From Cordilura impudica (taxonomy: Eukaryota > Arthropoda > Insecta > Diptera > Scathophagidae): a stretch of 64,000 nt of DNA. Below, piece by piece: positions 19,401 to 31,400 of the stretch; position 1 is the stretch's first letter, and the number at the start of each line of letters is the position of its first letter. The notes under the pieces are model-generated. The model did no database searches, was not told where the DNA came from, and saw nothing but the letters and a program-made list of their open reading frames with translations. Made by a program: the position numbers and the translations under genes. Location: assembly GCA_963682025.1 (NCBI GenBank), contig OY821519.1, positions 146,424,312-146,488,311 of the forward strand, read 5' to 3'.

Positions 19401-22400
19401 CAAAGTGATGTGCATGGTCGAATGCTTTTTCCACATCCAAAGAAACCGCTACAGTGCAATGCTTAATGCGAAGATGATTAATAACATCATCTTCAAATTT
19501 CAGCATAGCATCAACAGTAGAATGTCCTTTTTTAAAACCAAACTGCAATTCTGGAATATATGGCTCTAATATTCCAAAATCCATATTTTGACGTAACACA
19601 TTTTCAAACAACTTGCCTAAATTTGAAAGTAATGAAATGGGTCTTAAATTATTAATTTCAAAATTGTTTGGTTTCTTCTGAATAGGAATTATTTTCGAAA
19701 TTTTCCATGAATCCGGAAAATATGAGTTGTTAATGCAATGATTAAATATTACCAACAGAAATTCAAATGCTTTTCTTGGTAGTTTTTTAATAATGAATTT
19801 AGAAATATTATCTAAACCGTGAGATTTTTTGTTATTAATATCTTTAACTAGAAGTAGTACTTCATCTAAGGTTACAAGTCTCGAATTCTTTTGGGTGTTG
19901 TGAGCAGAAAAAGTGGAATTAAAACAAAAAATATTTTCCTGAGCACTAGAAATTGTTCTGTTAACAACATCAACTACATTAGAAACATCTCGGATAGGAG
20001 CAGAACCACTATAAATTTTTGAAAAATGTTCACTTAATTTAACTAATCTCTGAGTTTCATCCTCTATAACAACACCGTCAACGGAAAGTTTTCTTAAACA
20101 CTTATTTCTTTTCTTAAACACTTATTTCTTTTGTAACCTAATGTTATATATCTTTTTGTGCGCATTTGGCCCTGGCTTAATATTTTTAATTTTCTCACTA
20201 AACAAATGAGATTGTTCAAGTTCAACTTGCCTTATAATAATAATATTAATTAACTGAATTCCAAGCAAATTAAGTAAAACGTAATCCGGGTGTCTGCGAT
20301 TAAGTGTTCTTTTGTATATCTTTTTCATATTTTTCTGCCAACTGTACTTAATTTTGAACAAGTGTTTGATGTTATCAGAAACAAAAAATCTTCCGGTTTC
20401 TAATTTAATCTTCTCCGAGTATATATTGCTTAAATCATTAACCGCTGTTGTAAACTTTTCAACATAGATATCAATTTCAATATTTTCTAAGTTTCTTGAC
20501 GAATTCGGAACATTATTTGAAAGCTCCTGAATCACACCATTATTAAAATTGGTCCAGTAAGTATTCTTAAATGAGGTAAAAGTTTGAATAGGCTTCAATA
20601 GAAAATCAATGTCGGGAAGGGATATTTGTAATTTAAGAGGAAAATGATCAGAAAATGTAGCAATACTAAAAATTTTAAAATTTGGATTGTAAGAATTAAC
20701 TAAATTTGAGGAAACAAGAAAATGGTCAAGAAATGAAGATCCATTTGGAAAAGAAGGAATAAAATTAGAAATTCGAATAAAATCATTAGAAAAATTTAAA
20801 GCCAATTATAAAAAATATTACCATTTGAATTATTAATAGTGTCACCCCAAGAAATATTCTTAGCGTTAAAATCACCACCAATAAAAGCTCCATCGTAATT
20901 TTGAGAAAAGTTTGCTATTATTGAAAGCCCATCAATTATTTTAGATTGAGAGTGATTGCATGGAAGATAAACACAACCCAACAACAAATTTTTTTCTAAA
21001 CCATTTACCAACACTTTTATCGTAAGAAAAATGTTTGGAAAACCCACACCTGGTATAATTAGTTTTGAACAATTAAATGTATTTCTAATCGCTATACCAA
21101 CACCTTGAGGACTATTATCCTTATAAAATGAATAACCTTTTAAATTAACCGTTTGATTTTTCTTTAGATGAGTCTCTTGAATAAATGCACTATCAATAAT
21201 ATTGCAATTTAAAATATTTAACAAATCTAATCTACGACTCACTTCAATAAGTGATCTTACATTGAAAGTTTACAAATTAATTCCATTATGGCTCATAAAT
21301 TTCATATATTTCTTCTTTGACATTGATTTTTGGCCTCTTCTTTTGAAAGTGAATTATACTGACTCATAAATTGTGATATCTTTTGTTCTAAAGAAAGTGG
21401 TTCTGGTTCTAAACATTTGGCATTTTCAAAAAGTCTTTAACAAAAGTAGGCATCTTCATGGATTTTTAGAAGAATTTGGAATAGAAGTATTATAATTTGC
21501 TTTCCTAGAAGTACTTTGAATAGTATTATTAAGTTGGCTGGCATATGTACGATTAGGTCGAACAAAATTAGAGACTAATAGAGCATTGGAAACATTAATA
21601 GAAGCATTTTATTTTCTTTCCTTAACAACTTTTTTAGTTCTCTCCTTCATATCAAGATATTTCTTAAAAGCAGGACAACCCTTAAAATTAGATGGATGAC
21701 CTTTCTGATTACAATTAACGCAAAAGGGTAAATTATCCTTATCAGAGATAAAATGACATTCTCCTGGTGCATGACTTTGATCACATTTAATACAAGAGTA
21801 GGATCTGGTACAATTTGGAGAAATATGGCCCCATTGTTGGCAACGCCAACATTGAATTTCTTTTTTATTAACCTTTGGTGATTCCCATGTTAAATTTATA
21901 ATTATATATTTTTTTTTTTTTTTAATAATAAAAGAAATTGTCTTTAAAAAAAATTGTTTTAATTTTGATTTGGATAATTTTTTCATAAATTTACTGAAAG
22001 ATTTGTTGACAAAATGTTGACAAATTTGTTGACAAAATGTTGACAATTTTTCGACAAAATGTTGACAAATTTGTTGACAAAATGTTGACAAATTTGTTGA
22101 TAAAATGTTGAAATTTTTTTTGACAAAATGTTGACAAATTTGTTGACAAAATGTTGACCAATTTGTTGACAAAATCGTCGACAAAATGTATATTAAGATG
22201 TTAACAAAACGTGTCACCTTTTTTCAACAAAAATTGTCACAAATAAATGTCGACCATCCACATCATTTTGTCAACAATTTGTCAACATTTTGTGACAGTT
22301 TGGCTGGCCGGGTAGCTACATATGTGACCTTCTCCGAGAAAAGGGACCTAGTGTGTGAAAATTAAGTTTTGAGAAAAAAACGCATTTAAAGTTTCTACAC

Positions 22401-25400
22401 CCTTTTAGGTACCAGAATCCACCGTTTTTGACACAACCCGTTTTTTGACACACTAGGTCCCTTTTCTCGGAGAAGGTCATATATGTATTCTACAAGAACC
22501 GTTGTGTTAAAGTTTTTTTTTAATTACTCGTCTTTTAATTCGATTAGTAATTTATAGATAGTGAGAGACAGAAGTAAAGTTTAATTCAAATATTAAGGGT
22601 TTTCACTCTTGGTAGTAAAGTACCCTTGTAACACTTGTAAATGTTGTAGATATAGTAAAAGTACTACTATTTACAACACCGCAACAACAAAATGTATGTA
22701 ATTGAAATTTACTACGCTGTGCTAAAAGTACAAGGGCAAAAGCTTTAGTACATCTACAAGACTAAAGATTTAAAAGACTGAAACAGCTGATTGTTGAGCT
22801 GCCAAAACAATTGTTTATTTTTATAGCCTATACCACTATGTGGTATAATGACTTTGTGCTGCTGTTTGTAACAACCAAAAATATTTGACCTACACCCATC
22901 TTTAATTATACCGATCGAATCAGAATCACTATCTGATTCGATTTAACGATGTCCGTCCGTCCGTCTGTGTGTCCATGTAAAGCTTGTAATCAAACTGCAG
23001 GTCGCAAATATGAATATATTTTGACGAAATTTGGTATTTGGTCTTTTATCGGCCATGGGATGAACGCTATTGAAATTGGTGAGAATCGGTCCATGTTCAG
23101 ACCTAGCCCCCATACAAATTACCCATATGAAATCGACATAAATTGCCATAAGATCCAAATTGTCATATAGATCTTACTTAAATTGGGTTTGTATGCATTT
23201 ATTACATCCATTAATGAGTAGTCCAAAAATGACCCCTTTGGCCCCATATAGAGCTGCTTCCCGATCTTCACTTAAATCGATTAAAAATCAAAAATATTGC
23301 AATGATACTCCTCAAATTTTGTTTTTATATATTTTTGCAAAATACAAGAGACTTTACCAAACATGGTCAGGATCGGTCCATTTTTGGGCCTAGTCCCCAT
23401 ATAGATATAGCATCCGATATCAACTTTTTCATATCTGCAGCCGAAAAAATTAATAAAAATCCCACTCAAATTTGGTTTATGCTTATTTTCTATATCCAGT
23501 TAGTTGGGCCTAAGAGATATGGTCTCTAAACGCATGGTATAGGGTATCGTATAGTCGGTCTAGACCGACTATAATTTTCTTCTTGTTTTATTTTGTGGTA
23601 ACTGAATCAAAATAATAAAAAAAAAATTTATCAAAATAATGAAAAGCCCCTTCTCCAGATGACCCGAGTCTATATAGGACAATTGCTAACTGGTACTGAA
23701 CTGGAAATTGTTCACATGAATGGGGTTGGTTAAATTCTGTATCTCCAGAAATCATAGACACCAGTGTATGAAACTCAATTCGACTAACCTTCAGCATTTG
23801 CAAAAATCATCTAATTGAGTTAAGACATTTAGTGACCACTTCATTGATTTTGGAACCGAATTCCAAGCTCCGCGGCGGTACACTTTAACTAAAATAATGT
23901 CATCAACAAATTCATCTAAAATGTGGTCAATGGCATCATGTTCACATGTATCTACAAAAGGAGAGTAGTTACATTTTTGTATTGTTTTTATTATTGCAAG
24001 TAATACCGTACCTTCAACATCCAAAATCTCTGCAAATTCTATTTCGTCAACCACATTTTGTACGAAAAAATTTATAATTTTCTCTTTTTCCGTAATTTTG
24101 GGCATTTTACTTATCTGCAAATTCTTGTTGATATTTTAAGTTTTCAAATTGATAAAAAAAACAGAACAAAAAATAGCTGATTCATTATTTTACAATACAC
24201 AACACAAAAGACGTTCACGCTTTGTAGTATAAAATCGTTGTAAATATAACAGGGTTGTAAATTTAACACCAAGAGTGAATACCGCTATTAATTGGTATAT
24301 ATTTTAGTTGTTATTACTTTCTTATATTGAAAAATGCGTAATTTTATTTAAATTTCAGTGAAATTACAAAAATGCCAGTTCCAAATAAAAAAACAAAAAC
24401 TTGTCGAAGCTGGTAGCAGTAATTCCAGCAGACAGTTTCAGAATTGGTGACCGTAATGTATGGTGGTATTAAAAAAAGTGATAAAGCTATATGTGAGCTA
24501 TGTTCTGTGTCAATGGTTTGTAGAAAATCATCTGTAAAAAGACACTATGAAACAATTCACAAGTGGCTTCTTAAAAAAAGCGAAGATGAAAGAATATATT
24601 TTACGAGTAAAACAAAAATCTGCAAAAAGGAAAACCGTTCAGCGATGGAGACTACTACACAGTAAAAAATGACGGTTTACTTTTAATTCCAGTAGTTTTA
24701 GAATTTAAACTTTTTTGGTATTAAATTTGAATTTTAATACCAAAAAGTTTTATATTTATACCACTTGGAGTTAATTTTATCACAGAGGGCATTATTTTAC
24801 AGCTAGAAAATACTTCGGCAATTTCATTAAATACAAAATGGTTTAAAAACAATACTTTAGTCAATGCTTAACGTTTTATTTTCAAAATATTGTTGCTTAT
24901 TAGTTTTAAATTAATGCCAAATAAAGTATTAAAGTGCTCTCTGCAATGTTTTAAGTATTTTTGGTTTAAAAACAAAACCAAAAAAGTATTAAAAATCTTT
25001 CTCACTTTCAACTGTATTTCATTTGCTCTCAACTTTAATACTTTTGGTTTAAAAACAAAACCAAAAATGTATTAAAAATCTCTCTTACTCTCAATTACAT
25101 TTCATTTACTCTCAACTTTAATACTTTCGGCTTAAAAACAAAACCAAAAAAGTATTAAAAATCTTTCTTACAATCACATCATTGTCGGAGAAGTGTCACG
25201 ATGTTTCTGAAAGTAAAATACCACGGCAAAGTTAATTTTGTAAAAATTAGTGAGCCTGAAAGTGAAGAATTCTGTGCTAATGAAATAATTTCATCTAGTA
25301 AGCTATATAATTAGTGAAACGTAATGTAAATGTACATAAATTGCATTTTTTTTTCAGTAGTGGAACAATTAGAAATTATTTGCGATTGTGAAATTAGATT

Positions 25401-28400
25401 GCGAGACCGCGACGGAGCAGAGATTTTCCTGGAATATTTCCAAGATATTCTTTTCCAATTCAAAGGCTGTAGCTGTTTTTTCATTGAATTATGCCTTGAT
25501 GAAAATTCGACTGAGAGTCAACAAGCATCACAAGTGGAATCAAGTTTAAATTACAAGGTTTGTAGGCGAATAAAACATAAAACATTGTAATGAATAAATT
25601 TGACTAGGAGCTGGAAAAGTACATAAGAAGCGGAGATTTCCATTGCATTTTTGAAGAATTTGAAAAAAACACATTTTGAGCGATAATACCCGCCGCACCT
25701 TGGTACGCGATTCCACTAATTTCTTAAGGCAATGTCGCTGGAACCGCTCATATATTTGTCTTTTTATTTACATGTTTGTACACATACGCACATACATACA
25801 TAGCAATGGTAATTGCTTTATTTTTGGTGTATGTAGGTGTGTGCGTATGTTGTTATGTTCATTTATTTGTTTGCTATGTGGTCATTGTCGTCGCCAAATT
25901 TATTGCAGTCTTTTTTATCTTCATTCTACTGCAGTGTTTCATGAGAAAACAGGTTCTGTAACGGAATAGAACCGTTTTAACAATTGAGTGAAAATAGAAT
26001 GAAGATACCCAAACAAACGGTGGCTCTAAATGTGAAGTCAGTTTGCTGGGGATAAAGACTGCGGTAAGTAGCAGTGCGGTATTTTATATTTACTGTTTCT
26101 AATGTAATATTTTTTTTAGAAATAAACAACAACTGTATATGTACATATAAGTTAAACTTATTATCAACAACTGTATTAATTTATTGAAGTTAAATTCGCT
26201 ATCCCCGCAAGATAACTCACGTCGCAGCCAGCGACAAAATTTTATTTCGCATTTTTTTTGGCGATTCATTGTTTCTAAGTTTGTCGTATAAATGTCGATG
26301 CAACGTTCCCCGCCAAGAAGAAGTCCGCGAAACCCGCCGACAGTTGATTCGTTGCCGGTCACAGTAAGTAGACAGCCCACCGGTTCCATGTCCGCCGGAG
26401 CAGATGAAGGTGTGAATGTGGCCCAAATGCCGCCGGTGCCCCACACAAGTTCCTCTACAGCCAGACCATCATCAGAGTCACTTACCACAGCCACCGAGAT
26501 CAACACAAGTGTTCGTGGGACAAATCAGCCCACGCTTAATGTTCAAAACACCGCTCCAAGCTTTCTGCTGTCACACGTGCCGCCACCGTTGACTCCAGCA
26601 CCAGGTGTAAGTAGCCATCAGACGCCAATGACGTCATTTCCCAATCAAGTTGCCCACCCAGAGATGGAAAATCTTCAAAGGCAAATCGATGTGTTACAGG
26701 CACAGCTTTTAAATGCCCAACGAGCCCTGAAAGCTGCTACAACTACAAATCGTGTAAGTAATCCACCAAGTATGCCAATGTCAAACGGGACTACGCCAGC
26801 TGTTCCAGATAACATCGCCGGTACTTCCAATAGCAGTGGCCCTGAAGACATTATGGATCGACGCGATTCATCGCCATTTTTCTTTGCAAGCACTGACGCC
26901 ACAATGGCTCCGTGCTACCAAGGTCAGCAGCAGATGTTAGCAGCGCAGCCGCAGAGTGTGCAGCAGCCGACAGCGACGTATCAGGTGCAGAGTTTAATGC
27001 CGACGCCGAGGAAAATTTACGACCTGCCTGAATTTAATGGCGCTGCTGAGGATTGGCCTATGTTTTTGTCAGCCTTTCACAACACCACTGCAGCGTATGG
27101 TTATAGCCATTTTGAAAATTGTTTGCGGCTACAAAAGGCGAAGGTGAAGCCCGGGAGTGTGTCAAATCGTTGCTCATTCACCCAAACAATGTTCCAACAG
27201 TGATTGAGCAACTGAAGTTCCAATATGGTCGCCCGGAGTTGTTGATACGATGCCAACTGCAGCAAGTGCGGGAAATTTTGCCGATTGGAGAAAATGCGGT
27301 TGAGAAGCTGATACCATTTTCAGTAAAGGTAAGAAATTTGGCCGCTTTTTTGGAAACTGCAAATGGGCATCAGCATCTGTCGAACCCGACATTAATGGAG
27401 GAGTTAGTGCAAAAGCTTCCTATGAGCCGTCGTTTGGATTGGGCACAGTATGCAGCGAGTTTACGTCAGTGGCCCACTGTTTTGGATTTCAGCAATTGGC
27501 TTCAAGGTGTAGCCAATTTGGTAAGAAGTATTCAAACAGCCAGTACGAGTACCAGTCGCCCAAATAACAGTGAGTCTAAAAAGAGAGTGGTCTTATATGC
27601 ATCAGATGTACAACGAAGGGAGATCCAATGTCCCCATTGCCGCGGACAGCATAGAATTTTTGAATGCAAGAAATTTTTATCGCTCACCGTACAGAACAGA
27701 TGGACTGAAGTGAAAAAGTTGAGGTTATGTTTCTCTTGCCTAAGTGGAGGACATTCAAGCAGGGATTGCCGTCGACGTAAAGAGTGTCAAATTGAAAATT
27801 GCCGAAGAAAGCATAACAAATTGTTACATGAGGATCAGCCCAGTGTATCAAATGCAAATAACAGTTCAAATTTGTCTTCAGCTGATAGTGGTCAGATTGG
27901 TGAGCCAGTTTTAAGTTGCGTTTCAAGCATTTTTGAGAAAAATGAGCTACTGTTTAGAGTGCTACCAGTGAAACTTTATGGCCCTAATTGTGTTGTGGAG
28001 ACTTATGCTCTTTTAGATGAAGGTTCATCGGTCACCATGATGGATAGTGCTTTGGTGAGGCAGCTTGGACTTCAGGGAAGACAAAGCAAGTTGAATTTGA
28101 ACTGGTATGGTGGAAAGTCGTCACAGGAGGTAGCCACGGTAGTCGATCTTCATGTAAGTGGTGTCAACAAGCAGAGGAAATACGCTATGAAAAATGTTTA
28201 TGGTGTCTCGAATCTAAAACTGCCAAACCAGAGTTTTGATGCCAATTTAATAAAGAATCATGGTATTCCTATAGCCTCATATGGCAATGTGGCTCCAAAA
28301 TTGTTGATTGGTTTGGACCATTGCCATTTAGGATTGCCGGATGAAATAGTGCCTCTTGAGGAAGCTGGTCCATATGCTGCCAACACGCCATTAGGGTGGA

Positions 28401-31400
28401 TCGTTTTTGGAAATTTGAAAGGAGGTCACCCTACAGCCCGTACGTGTTTGCTGACAGCACAGCCGGACAATTTATATGATTTGGTGGCAAGTTATTTTGA
28501 GACGGAGAATTTTGGAGTTAAGGCTCTACCGGTCATTGAGTCTGAAGAAGTTGCACGTGCTCAAAAGATTTTAAATGATTCAACGAAGAGAGTTGCCGGA
28601 AGATTTCAATCTAGACTACTGTGGTGCCATGATGACGTAGTCCTGCCGGATAGCCATGCTATGGCCCTTAATCGTCTCTATGGTATGGAAAGGAAAATGA
28701 AAAGAAATCCTGACTTTGGCGTGGCGTACAAAAATATTATTGCCGACTATGAGAAAAAAGGGTATGTACGTAAACTGACATCATCTGAGGCCCAAAGCTG
28801 TAATGCAAGGACATGGTACTTGCCTCATTTTGGAGTGATTAATCCCAATAAGCCAGGGAAAATTCGTTTGGTGTTTGACGCTGCTGCCAAGGTGGAAGGT
28901 GTTTCACTAAATTCAAATTTGCTAAAGGGTCCTCAAAAATATAAGCCACTGCCATCTGTTTTATTTAATTTTCGAGTTGGTGCAGTAGCTGTGTGTGGAG
29001 ACATTAAAGAAATGTTTCACCAAATCGTTGTGGCTCCTGAAGATCGATGTTCGCAAAGATTTCTATGGCGAAAAAGTGGAAGCTGTTCACCTGATGTTTA
29101 TGAAATGGTCGTGATGACGTTTGGTGCTGCCTGCTCCCCGTGTGTTGCTCAATATGTAAAGGAGAAAAACGCTTTAGAGTTCAGAGACCGTTTCCCAAGG
29201 GCCGTTAAGTCTATATTGGAACACCATTATGTTGACGATTTCGTTGACAGCTTTGAAGATGTCTCAAAAGCCATCGAAATAGCTACGCAAGTTCGCGATA
29301 TACATAAGACTGCTGGGTTTGTTCTACGTAATTTTACATCAAACTCATTGGATGTGGTTATGGCTCTAGAGGGAGACTCGGATCATCACGTCCGTTTCGA
29401 TTTAAATGAATTTGGGACATCGATGGAAAAAATCCTGGGCATGTATTGGCACCCGAAAGACGACGCATTTAAATTTATCTTTAAATTTCATCGGGTTAAC
29501 GAAGAAATTGTTAAAGGATTAAGGTGCCCTACAAAACGTGAGTTGCTAAGTGTGGTCATGTCCGTTTATGATCCCATTGGATTCTTGTGCCACTTTATGA
29601 TAACTGCTAAGTTGTTATTGAGAGAAATTTGGAGAAGCGATACACGTTGGGATGAAAAATTGCCTGAGGGACTAGAAGTTCTGTGGAATAATTGGCGCCA
29701 GGATTTGCAAAATGTCTCCGATGTACATGTGCCACGATTTTACTTTGGAACTGGATTGCCCGATGTATTGGAGCTACATGTGTTTGTCGATGCCAGTGAA
29801 GACGCATTTGGTGCTGTGTCTTACTGGCGATATATAACAGTTTGCGGGAAAATCAGTGTGTCTTTTATATCTGCCAAGTCAAAATGCGCTCCAATGAAGA
29901 CCATGACTATTCCCCGATTAGAACTACAAGCAGCCGTGTTGGGAACAAGACTGATGTGTACAATACTGGAGGAGCATTCGCTAAAGGTTTCCCGTTGTAT
30001 TTTTTGGAGCGATTCTACAACAGTCATCAATTGGATTTGTTCAGAAAGTAGAAGATACAAACCATTTGTTGCCCATAGAATTTCCGAAATATTGGACTCT
30101 ACGCGCCCAGCTGATTGGAGATGGTTGCCCACGGACCTTAATGTTGCCGATGAAACAACCAGAACGAAAAATAAAGTTAATTTTTCTTATGAGCAACGCT
30201 GGTTTCAAGGCCCAAAATTTCTATACAACCATGAAGACGGGTGGCCAACATCAGATTGTGGTGAACACAATGATTGCTGTGAAGAGGAACTGCGGCCGAA
30301 ATTTGCATTACTGGTTAGTTCAAATTTAATCATTGATTTTAAACGTTTTTCTTCATTTCTCAGGCTCAAACGAACTATGGCATGGGCTCGGAGATTTGCT
30401 GACTACTGTCGTAAGAAGAAATTAGACAATGCCACAAGTTGTTTAACTGCTGCCGAATTAAGAGATGCTGAAAATATTTTATGTCAACTTGCACAACAAG
30501 AGAGTTTTGGCGATGAATTGCAAATTTTAAAATCTGGTGGCAACATACCAAAATGTAACGACCTGTACACTTTATCGCCTTATATTGATGACAAAAAGTG
30601 TCTTCGAGTGTATGGTCGCATCGATGCAGCCAGTTGGTTACCACTATACTCTAGACGTCCCATCATACTGTCGCCCACTCATCACTTAACCCAACTTATT
30701 GTAGCTCATATGCATAATAAGATGAAACATCAAAACTTTGAGGCTACATTGGGGGAAATCAGAAAAACATTTTGGATTCCACGTCTTAGAAGACTTCTGA
30801 GTAAATGTATCTCAACTTGCAACATTTGTAAAATTCGTCGTGCAAGTCCAGCGCCGCCTTATATGGGTCCATTGCCAACCGACAGACTTACTCCATATGT
30901 GCGTCCGTTTACATACACTGGTGTTGACTATTTTGGACCAGTTAACATTACAATTGGTCGCCGCCACGAAAAGCGTTGGGTTGCTCTGTTTACGTGCCTA
31001 ACTATCAGAGCAGTTCATTTAGAGGTGGCCTTTGATTTGTCAACAGATGCTTGTATATTGACAATAAGAAATTTCATAAATCGACGTGGTACCCCATTGA
31101 AGATGCGTAGCGATAATGGGAAGAATTTTGTTGGTGTAAACCAAGAAGCTAAGAGGTTCGAAGAAGTCTTTGACGTGGCTCGAATACAAGATGAGTTGAC
31201 AACAAAGGGCATAGACTGGGAGTTCAATTGTCCATATAATCCGGCGGAAGGTGGCATATGGGAGCGAATGGTCCAATGTGTAAAAAAAGTACTCCGAGTG
31301 ACTCTGACAGAAGTGGCCCCTAAGGAACACACCTTACAAAGTTTTCTCATCGAGGCGGAAAATATTGTGAATTCTCGTCCATTGACTCATTTGCCTGTCA

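Larger units (their letters stand above)
18096..21897 (-). mobile_element. Jockey-clade non-LTR retrotransposon, degenerate
   Basis: The order read on the minus strand is ORF1 zinc-knuckle part, AP-type endonuclease, reverse transcriptase and 3' end. The 3' end is probably at the T-run (18096-18102 on the plus strand), following a 3' untranslated stretch with no coding similarity. The 5' end is truncated. ORF1 begins without its N-terminal half where it meets the tandem repeat at about 21900-22190. It is inserted in the Psa intron in the same orientation as Psa. Confidence 0.8.
17893..22312. mobile_element. TA-flanked inverted-repeat element carrying a Jockey LINE
   Basis: The left end begins CCCGGCCAACCAG at 17893. 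The right end, read inward, begins CCCGGCCAGCCAA (ending at 22312). Both ends are flanked by TA (17891-17892 and 22313-22314), a two-base duplication typical of Tc1/mariner-like and several MITE families. Both subterminal zones use the same words (TTGACAA, TGTCGACA). Between them lies a Jockey LINE on the minus strand, so the simplest reading is a small non-autonomous DNA element into which the LINE inserted. The match between ends is good only over about 13 bp and patchy beyond. Confidence 0.55.
22594..24287. mobile_element. PIF/Harbinger-type DNA transposon relic
   Basis: The ends share inverted sequence. The left reads GGGTTTTCACTCTTGGTAGTAAA and the right, inverted, reads GCGGTATTCACTCTTGGTGTTAAA, with weaker similarity over about 50 bp and TA-rich flanks. 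Inside, on the minus strand, is a Harbinger-like transposase N-terminus. A dispersed repeat (about 22855-23580) replaces or interrupts the rest of the gene. Exact boundaries are uncertain by a few bases. Confidence 0.65.

Noticed and set aside
21890..22217. Apparent N-terminus of the Jockey ORF1 rich in TFCQQICQHFV repeats
   Set aside because: It is translation of the 22-bp tandem DNA repeat of the neighbouring element, not gag sequence.
22943..23529. Several overlapping open frames on both strands around the GTCCGTCCGTC stretch
   Set aside because: They lie in a dispersed noncoding repeat. Both strands are open because of composition.
25776..25969. Hydrophobic open frames inside the BEL LTRs, also at 31779-32068
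   Set aside because: The frames are identical in both LTRs, AT/TG-rich, and have no similarity. LTRs do not normally encode proteins.
27119..27203. Programmed -1 frameshift between BEL gag and pol
   Set aside because: No X XXY YYZ slippery heptamer in the gag frame was seen in the overlap, and the family normally has one continuous frame. A mutation or sequencing error is simpler.
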